Shown here in pieces: positions 28,772 through 37,463 of a stretch of DNA of 64,000 nucleotides. A model generated the notes under the pieces. The model was not told where the DNA came from. It ran no database searches and was given only the letters and a program-made list of their open reading frames with translations. The DNA comes from Streptococcus gallinaceus (GTDB lineage Bacteria; Bacillota; Bacilli; Lactobacillales; Streptococcaceae). The translations under genes were made by a program, and so were the position numbers. The DNA is taken from contig NZ_JALJXU010000010.1 in the NCBI RefSeq assembly GCF_024170225.1, forward strand, positions 1 to 64,000, given 5' to 3'. Numbering within the stretch: position 1 is the stretch's first letter; each line of letters starts with the position of its first letter.

Positions 28772-30136
28772 TTAGGCTTTTTGACCAGCCCCCTGAAAAT
28801 TTTTAATCAATAAAGTGACCTGTGCACCACCATTTTGTGGATTTGAGAGTACTAATTGACCTTGATGTTTCATAGCTATCTTTTGAGCAAATGAAAGTCC
28901 TATTCCGTAATGCTTATCATTTCTTCCTTTATTCTCTGTGTAAAAAAGTTTTCCTCCATCTTTAAGAGACTCTTCTGTAAATGGTAAACCATTATTCCAA
29001 ATCTCAAAACTGATAAAGTTAGAACTTTCAGATATAGTCAGTACCACCTTGCCCTCTTCTGAACAAAATCTAGTCGCATTAGATAAGATATTTATCAAAG
29101 CTCGATCTAAGTTGAGACGATTTCCTTTAATCACTCTGGTATGGGATTCATTAACTATTTGAAAATTAATTTTTTTTGAAGACATAATATCTTGACATTC
29201 TAATGATAATTCATCAAGAAATTTTGCTAATTCAATATCTTCCTGATAATTCTTATCCTCAATTAGCAACCTTGAGTAATTAACCATTGAATTAAAATAC
29301 TTTTCAAATATACCAACACTATGATTCATTGAGGACATAAAATCTAATTGTTTTTCATCTAGATTAGTCATCTCAAGCAACTCGATATTCCCCTTTAAAA
29401 CAGTTAATGGTGTTTTAATATCATGTGCTAATGCAGCAACTTGAAATGACAAATCTTCTTTATCTTTTTTCTCCATTTCTAATAACTTTGTCAACTCTTC
29501 GTCTTTTTGATAAAGCGTCAATAAAATGTTATTACATTCTAGGATTTCAGTTTCTTTATGTCCAATATCCATTCCTGGTATTCCCATATTCAGAGATATT
29601 TTTTCAATTAAACGAAAATTTTTTGTAAATTCTCTTAAGAGCCTGATAACGGAGATAGAGATGAGTAGTAACTCTAGCACTATAAAAAACAAATAAGAGA
29701 CTAAATTATAGGAAATATGTCGAAAGTTTCGATTTACAAATTCGGGCATTGTTGGTCTTCTAATAACCAAAATAAAATCTGAGTTTTCATATTCTGTAAA
29801 CAATATAGACCCCTTGCTAACCGAACTTCCAGTATCAAAAACTTCTTTATAATATTGTAAATCCTGTTTTTGATATTTTCCAGAGACCAATTCGCCATTA
29901 TCGCTATCAAACAATACATAATCAAAGACAGAGTAATCCATTTGATTCTTAATACTGCTAGCAGATTTACTATCACTAATTGAAATATGATAGTCTGTTC
30001 CATATGTATTCAACTGACCTGTAAAAATAAGAACGTAGCTCAATACAAGCAACATAATAACATTTGCAACTGTACCAATCACTATTTCAAGGACTGTCCT
30101 TAAAATCCGCTTATTAATTGAATATCTTTTCATCAT
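28772..30136 (-). CDS. nsuK: Lantibiotic sensor histidine kinase, NisK type
   Basis: A membrane histidine kinase that senses mature lantibiotic outside the cell. The 454-aa protein has a first membrane segment near residues 13-35, an extracellular sensor domain of about 110 aa, a second segment near 145-165, the phospho-acceptor motif ALAHDIKTPLTVLKGN (His near residue 238), the N box NILSNATRF and the G box HYGIGLSFAQKI. It overlaps the end of nsuR by 23 bases. Two adjacent ATGs compete as start. Confidence 0.93.
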   Translation of the reverse strand: MMKRYSINKRILRTVLEIVIGTVANVIMLLVLSYVLIFTGQLNTYGTDYHISISDSKSASSIKNQMDYSVFDYVLFDSDNGELVSGKYQKQDLQYYKEVFDTGSSVSKGSILFTEYENSDFILVIRRPTMPEFVNRNFRHISYNLVSYLFFIVLELLLISISVIRLLREFTKNFRLIEKISLNMGIPGMDIGHKETEILECNNILLTLYQKDEELTKLLEMEKKDKEDLSFQVAALAHDIKTPLTVLKGNIELLEMTNLDEKQLDFMSSMNHSVGIFEKYFNSMVNYSRLLIEDKNYQEDIELAKFLDELSLECQDIMSSKKINFQIVNESHTRVIKGNRLNLDRALINILSNATRFCSEEGKVVLTISESSNFISFEIWNNGLPFTEESLKDGGKLFYTENKGRNDKHYGIGLSFAQKIAMKHQGQLVLSNPQNGGAQVTLLIKNFQGAGQKA

Positions 30137-30812
30137 TCCACTTATATCCCATCCCCCTTATTGTTTTAATGGGATTAATTCCATAGGGAACAAACTTGAC
30201 TCTAATTTGATAAATATATTCCGAAATTGAACGAAATAATGCATCTGCTTCATCATCATAGACACATTCATAGATTTCTTCTCTTGTATAAACCTTATTT
30301 GTCTTACTAGATAATAGCTCTAAAATATCATATTCCCTTTTAGTAAGAGAAATAGCTTCACCATTAACACACACGAGTTTTTCTTGAAGGTAAAATGTTA
30401 GTGGAAGTAATTCTCGAATAACAGATTCATTAGATTCAGCATTTCTATAACGTTCTTCTCGTTTTAAATGCGCTGCAACCTTGGCAACTAGTTGATTAAC
30501 ACTAAATGGCTTTGTTATATAATCGTCACCACCAAGATTTAAGCCAGATACAATATCATCTTCAGAATCTTTTGCACTGACAAAAATAATCGGAGAGGAT
30601 ACTGATTTACGAATCTGTTTACAGATTTGCAGACCATCAACATTAGGCATCATAACATCAAGCAATATTAAATCAAATCCATCAAAATCACTTATTTTTA
30701 TAGGAAGCCTAACTTCTTGATAAGTCGTCACATTATAGTTTTTCATTTCTAAAATTGTTCGCATCAATTTTACAATTTCAAAATCATCATCAACTACCAA
30801 AATCTTATACAT
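30114..30812 (-). CDS. nsuR: Lantibiotic response regulator, NisR type
   Basis: An OmpR-family regulator of 232 aa. The receiver domain starts MYKILVVDDDFEIVKLM, with phospho-acceptor Asp in LILLDVMMPNVDG, and the Lys in DYITKPF; the C-terminal winged helix includes LTKREYDILELLSS and TIRGMGYKW. It should bind the TCTGA repeats before nsuP, nsuF and nsuA. An AGAGGT ribosome site precedes the ATG. Confidence 0.94.
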   Translation of the reverse strand: MYKILVVDDDFEIVKLMRTILEMKNYNVTTYQEVRLPIKISDFDGFDLILLDVMMPNVDGLQICKQIRKSVSSPIIFVSAKDSEDDIVSGLNLGGDDYITKPFSVNQLVAKVAAHLKREERYRNAESNESVIRELLPLTFYLQEKLVCVNGEAISLTKREYDILELLSSKTNKVYTREEIYECVYDDEADALFRSISEYIYQIRVKFVPYGINPIKTIRGMGYKWNDEKIFN

Positions 30813-30852
30813 ACTAGGTACCTCTTTTATCTCATATTACTATTTTACACTA

Positions 30853-32226
30853 TTATTGCACAAAATTTGTAATATTTAGTAGCCTAATTTGTCCATTGTT
30901 TCCATTATTACTAAAAAAACAATTATCATATAAAATTCGAATAGCTTCATCTGGTTGGTCCTTCAAATTATACTTTTCTATAATCAATCCTAAAGCTGCG
31001 GAGACTTTAGGAGTCGAAATTGAAGTCCCATATGCATATGTATACTTTCCTTCAAGCGTTGGAACAAGAATCCATTCTTTTTCATATAATTTATCAGCTA
31101 CCCATTTATCATATCCTACTTTAGAAAGCGCTTGACTTCCACCTCCTGTTGCATAGATATCAATGTCACCATTCCCTTGATTTGAGAAACTAGATACAAG
31201 ATCGTTATCATCTACTGAACCAACTGTAACAACATTGTCTAATTCAGCCGGAATATCTTGTACAGTTCCATCAACTTGACTATAATCTTTTCCTCTTAAA
31301 CTACCAAGGTAGTTTTTTAATTCATCTTGATTCTGTAAATCCATCCCTTCATCACCTACTGAAGCAACGACAACGGAACCTTGATTATGAGCATAATTAA
31401 TTGCCCGTTGATAGATATTGATCAAAGCTGTATCATCATCTTCATCAGTGGAATCTCTTAACAAATATTCTCCTAAACTAAGGTTAATAACATCAACATC
31501 ATCTTTTGATGCTTGAATGAGCGCTTTGAGAATCCATTGGTCTTGAGCATTCCCTTCATCAAAAACACGATACATTCGTATTTTCATGTCAGGTGCTATC
31601 CCTAAATATTCTCCACTTGATGAAATTTGTCCCACAACAGAGGTCCCATGCCCAATTTTATCTACAACATTTTGGTTATCAACTATTCCTGTTTCCAAAT
31701 TTGATGTGAAATTTTGTACTGAAATAATGTGTGAATAAATATCTGGATTATCATATGTAATACCAGAATCTATTACACCAATTGTTGCTTTACCAGAGGA
31801 CTTATGTTGAAATTTACTTCCAGTACTAATACTCTTTTGCATATCCCACTGATTTCCCCAAAAATCTAAATTAGTATTTGTATAAACCTTGTCCCCATAC
31901 AAATAAGTAATATTAGGCTTTACAGTCATAGTATTATCTATAACTATGTCATCAATATAATTAGAGTTTTCTTTTTTTATTGTATCTTCACTTTTTTCGG
32001 TAGAAATAGTTAAAAAATTTATTTCAGGTATTTTATCAGTAACTTTAATTCCTTGGCTTTGTAAAACATCTTCTACATCCTCAATAGATTTATTTTCACT
32101 AACTAAAACATTATAACTAATTTCCTTATTTTCATTAGCACTTACTCCTGATGACACAGAACCGCTAGCTAATATAACAATAAACAATGATATAAAAACA
32201 TTCGACAATAAGCCTATCTTTTTCAT
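30853..32226 (-). CDS. nsuP: Subtilisin-like leader peptidase, NisP/NsuP type
   Basis: A secreted S8 serine protease that removes the leader after the GASPR site. The 457-aa protein has a signal peptide (MKKIGLLSNVFISLFIVILA) and a prodomain up to about residue 115. The catalytic Asp is in GVIDSGITYDNPD, His in KIGHGTSVVGQIS and Ser in YGTSISTPKVSAALG. There is no LPxTG motif or C-terminal membrane segment (it ends LLNITNFVQ), unlike wall-anchored NisP, so it may be released or held by other contacts. First gene of the P-R-K transcript. Confidence 0.93.
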   Translation of the reverse strand: MKKIGLLSNVFISLFIVILASGSVSSGVSANENKEISYNVLVSENKSIEDVEDVLQSQGIKVTDKIPEINFLTISTEKSEDTIKKENSNYIDDIVIDNTMTVKPNITYLYGDKVYTNTNLDFWGNQWDMQKSISTGSKFQHKSSGKATIGVIDSGITYDNPDIYSHIISVQNFTSNLETGIVDNQNVVDKIGHGTSVVGQISSSGEYLGIAPDMKIRMYRVFDEGNAQDQWILKALIQASKDDVDVINLSLGEYLLRDSTDEDDDTALINIYQRAINYAHNQGSVVVASVGDEGMDLQNQDELKNYLGSLRGKDYSQVDGTVQDIPAELDNVVTVGSVDDNDLVSSFSNQGNGDIDIYATGGGSQALSKVGYDKWVADKLYEKEWILVPTLEGKYTYAYGTSISTPKVSAALGLIIEKYNLKDQPDEAIRILYDNCFFSNNGNNGQIRLLNITNFVQ

Positions 32227-32253
32227 AATATCATCTCCTTAGTTTTTTATTCC

Positions 32254-32286
32254 TTTTTATCAATTTTATTTCAGAATTTCTTCAGA
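32254..32286 (-). promoter_or_regulatory. NisR-type promoter before the protease-regulator-kinase genes
   Basis: On the minus strand TCTGA (32286-32282), six bases, TCTGA (32275-32271), eleven bases, then TAAAAA (32259-32254) at the -10 place. Both repeats are perfect, making this the best NisR box in the locus, though the -10 is weak, as expected for an activator-dependent promoter. Confidence 0.7.
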
Positions 32287-32322
32287 GTACTCAATATTTG
32301 GTATCAATAAATCCGAAAAATG

Positions 32323-34206
32323 CTATTCTTTCACATTTTTTTCACTGTGTTCAAATTTTAGTTCATCCTTGCTTGAGTCTATTTCATTTAAAATTTTGAC
32401 AAACTTTTCCAACCTCCTTATTAAATACTCATAATCATCTATTGACTTATCTAACTTAATTTGATAGATTTCGATTTCTTTCTCAACTTGTTCCAGTTTT
32501 ATAGCCGCAGTTAGATTCATCTTGGCATAGTCATATTTGGCCAAGCGGCGGTTCTCTATATCGTTATTGTCCAGGTTAAGCAAGACTTCCGCAACCTTGT
32601 TGAGATGATCTATGTGTTCCTGAATCTCTGTAATGGTCAAATCTAATTGAGCAATATCCTTAATAATCTCGTCTTTAATATCTTGATAAGACTTATTCTC
32701 CGTACCCAACTCAATAAGAAGATTAATCTCTTCAATCTTTTTATTAAGTGTGTCAATGGTCGGTCTTTTTCTTTTAGAGATAGTCTGGCTATCATTGGTT
32801 AACTGACGAATGAGTTCACGCCCTCGCATATAGCGATTGAGTTCGGACGCCTCCTTATTGTAAATGAAAAATTGTGCGGTCTCACGGATAAAGGCATGGT
32901 AGTGTTTACCACTCTCTGTCTCTTTAATATCTAAATGACGGTTTGGGATAAAGACCAAGCCATCTTTTTTAACGCCGTAATTCATTCTGACAAAGAGACC
33001 ATCTTTGACTAACTTATCAATCTGATGGTCAGCTAAGACGACCTCAAACTCTTGAACCTGGTCTCGTTTCTCCTTAAATGCCTGATAAGCCTCTTGCAAG
33101 TCTTCATAAGCTAGCTTTTCCTTATCTTGTTCCTCACAATATCCCTCAAAGTCGGAAATAAGTTGCGACTGGTCAATATCAGGAACTTCTCCACGTTTCT
33201 CAAAGTAAGTCTCGAAAAATTGAACATCGTAGAGATTTTTGGAACTGACTTTTTGATTATTGACTGTAATGCTCTGACTATTTTTTGTTAGAGTAAACGC
33301 CACATTCTTTTGTTTTAGAGACATAGCAAGGTTGAGTTCTCTTGCAAACTCCAAAAGTTGTGAAAGGTCACGAACTCTGGGTAAGAGAAAATCTAAACAT
33401 TGCTCAATCGCTCGCTTGGCAAAGTGCTCTCGAAAGTATTCCTCGGTATAGGGTTGACGTTTATCTAGTTGCTTGCCTCGAATAACTCGCTTCATAGGCA
33501 TATCCGTCATCAAAAAACGAGCGTATTTTCTTGAAAAATCAATCTGAACATTCAATGCTTCTGCCTTGGATAAAAAGTCGTCAAAATCCTTACTATTCTC
33601 CATCAGAAAATAAAGACGTTGCTTCAATTCAAATTTGTGATTACTTTTGCGATAGGTCACAAACTTCTCATGAGAATAACGGTTCGGTGTGATAATTTTG
33701 GCACCTGCTTCTTTGGAAAGACGGTCAGAAATCATCCGTAAATTTCTCTCCTGAGCATAATCCCATTTGAGTTTCTTATAAGAATTGAGGTCAACAGAAT
33801 TGATGAGGATATGGTTATGAACATGCGACCTATCCGTATGGGTTGTCACAATAAAGCGAAAGTTTCCGCCAGTCAACTCCTTTATCGTCTCATAACCAAT
33901 ACGATTGATTTCTTCAGGTGTAAGATTATCCTCAGGTGAGAATGACTGGATAAGATGATGAGCATGAATTTTATTTTGCTTGATTTGTTGCCGGTCATTT
34001 CTCGAATCGTAAAGCCTATCATTATTGACAAAGTTTGCCTGATACATCTCAACTATTTCTTCATAATTAGGGAAGTCGAGGTAATTGCTCATTCCAAAAT
34101 CTGAAACCAATTTGAGTTGGTCAGTCTTAGCTGGATTTAGAATATACTTGATAAGACTTTTACGGTATTTGTTGCCATGAACCGCAAAATGCTTAGTGAC
34201 TACCAT
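32323..34206 (-). CDS. ICE relaxase (MobA-type)
   Basis: The conjugative nickase that cuts at oriT and pilots the strand. The 627-aa protein has the N-terminal relaxase domain with histidines in THTDRSHVHNHILINSVDLN (about residues 125-145, the HxH metal site) and a likely nucleophilic Tyr early in the domain. The rest is helical with coiled-coil stretches near the C-terminus (LNKKIEEINLLIELGTENKS). It overlaps the MobC gene upstream by 14 bases. Resembles relaxases of Tn5252-type streptococcal elements. Confidence 0.9.
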   Translation of the reverse strand: MVVTKHFAVHGNKYRKSLIKYILNPAKTDQLKLVSDFGMSNYLDFPNYEEIVEMYQANFVNNDRLYDSRNDRQQIKQNKIHAHHLIQSFSPEDNLTPEEINRIGYETIKELTGGNFRFIVTTHTDRSHVHNHILINSVDLNSYKKLKWDYAQERNLRMISDRLSKEAGAKIITPNRYSHEKFVTYRKSNHKFELKQRLYFLMENSKDFDDFLSKAEALNVQIDFSRKYARFLMTDMPMKRVIRGKQLDKRQPYTEEYFREHFAKRAIEQCLDFLLPRVRDLSQLLEFARELNLAMSLKQKNVAFTLTKNSQSITVNNQKVSSKNLYDVQFFETYFEKRGEVPDIDQSQLISDFEGYCEEQDKEKLAYEDLQEAYQAFKEKRDQVQEFEVVLADHQIDKLVKDGLFVRMNYGVKKDGLVFIPNRHLDIKETESGKHYHAFIRETAQFFIYNKEASELNRYMRGRELIRQLTNDSQTISKRKRPTIDTLNKKIEEINLLIELGTENKSYQDIKDEIIKDIAQLDLTITEIQEHIDHLNKVAEVLLNLDNNDIENRRLAKYDYAKMNLTAAIKLEQVEKEIEIYQIKLDKSIDDYEYLIRRLEKFVKILNEIDSSKDELKFEHSEKNVKE

Positions 34207-34558
34207 AAAATTCCCTCAACTTTTGACACTTGACATAGAAGTCCTTATCAACTTCCGCAATCAGCTGACCTATGCCCGTTTTCAAATTATCTCGCTGCTC
34301 TACTGTCAGAAGTTTTGTCTGATTGACTGTTTTAGCTATCTGGTTAATGTTATTGCCAATTCGACGTAATTCAAAAACCAAGTCTTGGTAGTTACTGGTA
34401 TCAATTGTTAAAAAGGTCATATTTGGATTAAGCAAAACCTTTCTGGCATAAGCAGAAAAATTTTGACAAGAACTTTGGCTAATATGATTGTTCAGGTTCG
34501 CAAGTTCCTGGTCTGTTAAAAAGACTTTTTTGAGATTGGTTCGATAACGATTTTCCAT
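34193..34558 (-). CDS. MobC-like relaxosome accessory protein
   Basis: A 121-aa protein with the MobC-type start (RTNLKKVFLTDQELANLNNH), a probable ribbon-helix-helix DNA-binding part, and the family tail FELRRIGNNINQIAKTVNQ. It should help the relaxase open oriT. It directly precedes and overlaps the relaxase gene. Confidence 0.85.
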   Translation of the reverse strand: MENRYRTNLKKVFLTDQELANLNNHISQSSCQNFSAYARKVLLNPNMTFLTIDTSNYQDLVFELRRIGNNINQIAKTVNQTKLLTVEQRDNLKTGIGQLIAEVDKDFYVKCQKLREFYGSH

Positions 34559-34560
34559 AT

Positions 34561-34923
34561 CTAACCTCCCATATACTTATCTCGAAATTCTGAACTGAGT
34601 GGTACTGCCTTCTCTACTTCTGTCATCAGTTCTTGAACACAAGTCAATATAATTCTTAAGTGTTCTGACGTGACCTGATGGCCTCGTTCCGCTAGAGTCG
34701 CTACCTGTAAAATATCTCTACTGATTTGTTCTGTTTTTTGAGATTGCCACAGAATAAACCAATCTCTGATGTCATCCTTGTTATTGACAATGTCCAATAG
34801 TTTTTGTCTGACAAAGGGAGAAAACTGCTCCGCATTCTCCTTTCTCATCAGTAGTTGAATCTGCTCAAATTCCTCAAGCGTCAAGTTGATTTCCTTACGA
34901 ATTGTCCGATAACTTTCTGTCAT
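34561..34923 (-). CDS. Second MobC-like accessory protein
   Basis: A 120-aa protein starting MTESYRTIRKEINLTLEEFE, parallel in layout to the next gene (RT-motif, then LTLEEFEQIQLLM and a helical body), so probably a diverged second accessory protein of the relaxosome. Two bases separate the genes. No family beyond this resemblance is certain. Confidence 0.65.
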   Translation of the reverse strand: MTESYRTIRKEINLTLEEFEQIQLLMRKENAEQFSPFVRQKLLDIVNNKDDIRDWFILWQSQKTEQISRDILQVATLAERGHQVTSEHLRIILTCVQELMTEVEKAVPLSSEFRDKYMGG

Positions 34924-35311
34924 GATGATACACTCCTTCTCACATTTCCCTCTAGCGGGTTAGCACCGATACCGTATCTGATACGGGGGCTTCCTAAAAG
35001 CCTCAAATCTTCCCTTTTCGGCTTTTGCGAGCTCAGATATTGTGTCCACAATATCCCAAAAATCATATCGCCAGCTGAAATCCTTCCAGTTTTGACAGCT
35101 AACGATAAGATAACTTGGTGGCTTCGCCTCCAAACCCCCAGTGAAAAATCGAGGATTGATTTTCTTAGGAATGATATTAGGATAATAGAGGTGATTTGGA
35201 AAAGGTATCACATCATCAAAAAAATAAGAAAAAGAGCCAGGTGGCTCTCTAAAAAATAATTGCAATAAAACACTAAGAAGAGTTTTACAATTCTCAACCA
35301 TTGATTTCCTA
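34924..35311. other. Non-coding region with oriT candidate
   Basis: The 388-base gap lies directly upstream of the mob genes, where oriT is expected. It holds a perfect inverted repeat, CCGTATC-T-GATACGG (34972-34986), 49 bases before the first mob start codon, and further G/C-rich short repeats. A minus-strand open frame (34960-35301) covers it but runs through the terminator of the neighbouring operon and is not accepted as a gene. The nick site is not identified. Confidence 0.45.
35233..35255 (-). terminator. Terminator of the CBASS operon
   Basis: On the minus strand AGAGCC and GGCTCT with a 4-base loop are followed by TTTTTCTTATTTTTTT, about 65 bases after the last CBASS gene. Confidence 0.8.
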
Positions 35312-36166
35312 TTAATTTTCGTATATTACAAATGGAGCTTTGTAAATTTTTGTTTCATCCATCTGTATAACTGAGACTTTATCAAAACCTGATCTATCTA
35401 ATGTTAAAAATGCTTTTCCTACAATTCCTTGTGTATTTAATGGATTTGTTGTCATGAATAGATTAACCTCATTATAGGTGTTAACTATTTTCTGTACCTC
35501 TTCTCGAACTGTACTAACTAATAGAGGATTGTTATATCTGTTGCCACTATAATTTCTTTGCGATGAAATTTTTACTGTTGTATTTTCCAAATAGTCAGGT
35601 GCTAATTTTTCTATAGGAATATCATATGTATCACATACTAATAAATTTACAACTTTATTCTTTTTGTTTTCAATTAGATACTCAACAATAATTTCTCCTT
35701 GAAATTCATCATATTGAACAACTGATGATTCAGAGATAAACTCTGAAAAAACTCCATTATTAATAAGTTCAAACTGCATTGGTATTGAGACACCTATAAG
35801 TTGTAACTTTCGATAACCTAATAAATTTGCTGCAATCCACAGTCTTTTATAACAGTTATGAAGATATACAGAATGACCATCATTAAATGTTCGTTCAGCA
35901 TTGTTTTTTCTAAAAATCATCAATAATGAAGTAGAGATTAATAAATAAAGAACTATATAAGTAGCGGTAGAATTATCAGGAATTATTTCAAAAATAGCTC
36001 TTGTAAAAAAATTGGTATTTGATATTTTTTCAACTTCAACCAGGGTCAAACTCTTCCCAATCAAATAACAAATCAGAATTGGAAATATAAAAATTAACAC
36101 TAATGGTAAATAAAATTTTTGAGACCAAAAAAAGAATTTCTTAAATAATTTATTTTTTCGATTCAT
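35312..36166 (-). CDS. Two-transmembrane CBASS effector (unassigned type)
   Basis: A 284-aa protein with a basic N-terminus, two membrane segments near residues 18-38 (PLVLIFIFPILICYLIGKS) and 66-84 (ATYIVLYLLISTSLLMIF), and a soluble C-terminal domain of about 195 aa, apparently mixed alpha/beta. As the last gene of a CBASS operon it is the likely killer: cyclic-nucleotide binding to the soluble part would trigger membrane damage. It is longer than the Cap15-type 2TM beta-barrel effectors I recall and shows no clear SAVED or TIR motifs, so the class is open. Confidence 0.65.
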   Translation of the reverse strand: MNRKNKLFKKFFFWSQKFYLPLVLIFIFPILICYLIGKSLTLVEVEKISNTNFFTRAIFEIIPDNSTATYIVLYLLISTSLLMIFRKNNAERTFNDGHSVYLHNCYKRLWIAANLLGYRKLQLIGVSIPMQFELINNGVFSEFISESSVVQYDEFQGEIIVEYLIENKKNKVVNLLVCDTYDIPIEKLAPDYLENTTVKISSQRNYSGNRYNNPLLVSTVREEVQKIVNTYNEVNLFMTTNPLNTQGIVGKAFLTLDRSGFDKVSVIQMDETKIYKAPFVIYEN

Positions 36167-36172
36167 ACGTAT

Positions 36173-36637
36173 CTATACATCCTTAAAATAGATTAGAGTG
36201 GATTGCCACTTATTTGATTCCCCAAAGTAGAATCTACCAGCCCGAAGTCCAACTATCAAAAAGAATAACCTGTCATCATTATCTGAGATAATTTTTTCCC
36301 ATGAGTGAATGTCAACACAAGATGCAATAGGTATATCTTCAGGATGGGTATGCCATTCTCCAATTAAACTTATAAAACCTGAACTTTTACCAAAATAATC
36401 ATCTGCAAACTTCTGGTGATATGGAGAAGTTTTTGAGAATTTAAATCTACTTCTTACATCATTATCCTGTGGTTCTGAAAAATTTATAATAAGTATCGAA
36501 TTATTTAAAAGTCTCTTACCAACAAAAATACCACCTGCTTCAGGTTCCAAACCCAATTGCCTAAACTCTAGTAATGAATTAAAAATATCAGATGGTATTA
36601 CAATTTGATATTTATTATTCAGTTTTACATATATCAA
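36173..36637 (-). CDS. cap3: CBASS Cap3 JAB/JAMM-domain isopeptidase
   Basis: Removes the conjugate that Cap2 puts on the CD-NTase. The 154-aa JAB protein has the complete metal-site signature: Glu in PEAGGIFVGKR and GEWHTHPEDIPIASCVD, giving HxH-x7-S-x2-D at about residues 96-109. The start overlaps the E1 gene by 23 bases. With E1 and E2 next to it, it defines a type II CBASS. Confidence 0.93.
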   Translation of the reverse strand: MIYVKLNNKYQIVIPSDIFNSLLEFRQLGLEPEAGGIFVGKRLLNNSILIINFSEPQDNDVRSRFKFSKTSPYHQKFADDYFGKSSGFISLIGEWHTHPEDIPIASCVDIHSWEKIISDNDDRLFFLIVGLRAGRFYFGESNKWQSTLIYFKDV

Positions 36638-37463
36638 CTTTATAATCTCCGTTACACTCTGGACAAGATATATTTGTTCTTAAAGAAACATTTAATAAAT
36701 CACTATTTTTTAAACAATTGTAGTATCGAACACTATATGTAAATCCTTCTTTTCCAAACTGTTTATCTGAACCAATTTCTGATACTAGTCTGTTTTCAGA
36801 AGAAAATTCCCCATCCAAGTACTGTAAATATACTTCTATAGCTTTATTTGCCAAAGAACTAGGCGCAATAACATTATAAGGAATAAATGAAGAATAACAG
36901 CTAGCTAGACGCTTTTCAAATATTTGATTTTTCTCTGCAAAAGAGGCTCTATTATTAACAAGATGCCCATCTTCATAGTTCATACACATATAGCATCCAT
37001 TATTTTGCGGAGAAACTAGTAGGTTATGATACCCAACTCCATATGGATCTAACCAGCAATACAATACCGTTTTTCCAATCTTTCTGAAAAAATGATTAAT
37101 TTCAAAATTAGTTTTAGTATCTCCGACACAAGAAAAAACAAAATCATATTCATAAAATAAATTTGGATTCTTCCGAACTATTTCTTGAAATCGGATACCC
37201 TCACATTCAATTTCTAAATCAGGATTTTCTTTTTTCAATCTATCTTCTAAAGCGTCTACTTTTTGAATATTATCTATTATACTATCCATACCTAAGTAGT
37301 GCCTTGAAATGTTATCGACCGTTAAAAAATCAGGATCTATTAAAAAAAGTTTCTCTATACCCATTTTAGATAAATTGTTTGCAACAAATGATCCTACAGA
37401 TCCAAGTCCAACAATTACAACTTTTTTATTCAGAAAATCATATTCTTGGGATGTCCTACTCAC
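36615..37463 (-). CDS. cap2: CBASS Cap2, E1 (ThiF-like adenylation) half
   Basis: Activates the CD-NTase C-terminus for conjugation. The 282-aa product starts at GTG 37463 with AAGGAG six bases upstream; the GTG overlaps the E2 stop (GTGA). It has the nucleotide-binding VVIVGLGSVGSFVANNLSKM, Cys pairs CYMC and CPEC for zinc, and a candidate catalytic Cys in RLASCYSS. Usual Cap2 is one E2-E1 polypeptide of about 600 aa. Upstream of the GTG the same frame stays open for 31 further codons back to a run of seven A, in plausible linker sequence (NITPVYITRFDKEYRVSR), so this may be part of a frameshifted fusion. Confidence 0.88.
   Translation of the reverse strand: MSRTSQEYDFLNKKVVIVGLGSVGSFVANNLSKMGIEKLFLIDPDFLTVDNISRHYLGMDSIIDNIQKVDALEDRLKKENPDLEIECEGIRFQEIVRKNPNLFYEYDFVFSCVGDTKTNFEINHFFRKIGKTVLYCWLDPYGVGYHNLLVSPQNNGCYMCMNYEDGHLVNNRASFAEKNQIFEKRLASCYSSFIPYNVIAPSSLANKAIEVYLQYLDGEFSSENRLVSEIGSDKQFGKEGFTYSVRYYNCLKNSDLLNVSLRTNISCPECNGDYKVDICKTE

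Noticed and set aside
34960..35301. A 113-codon open frame on the minus strand upstream of the mob genes
   Set aside because: It runs through the CBASS terminator (its FSYFF part is the T run), has no clear ribosome site and covers the likely oriT.
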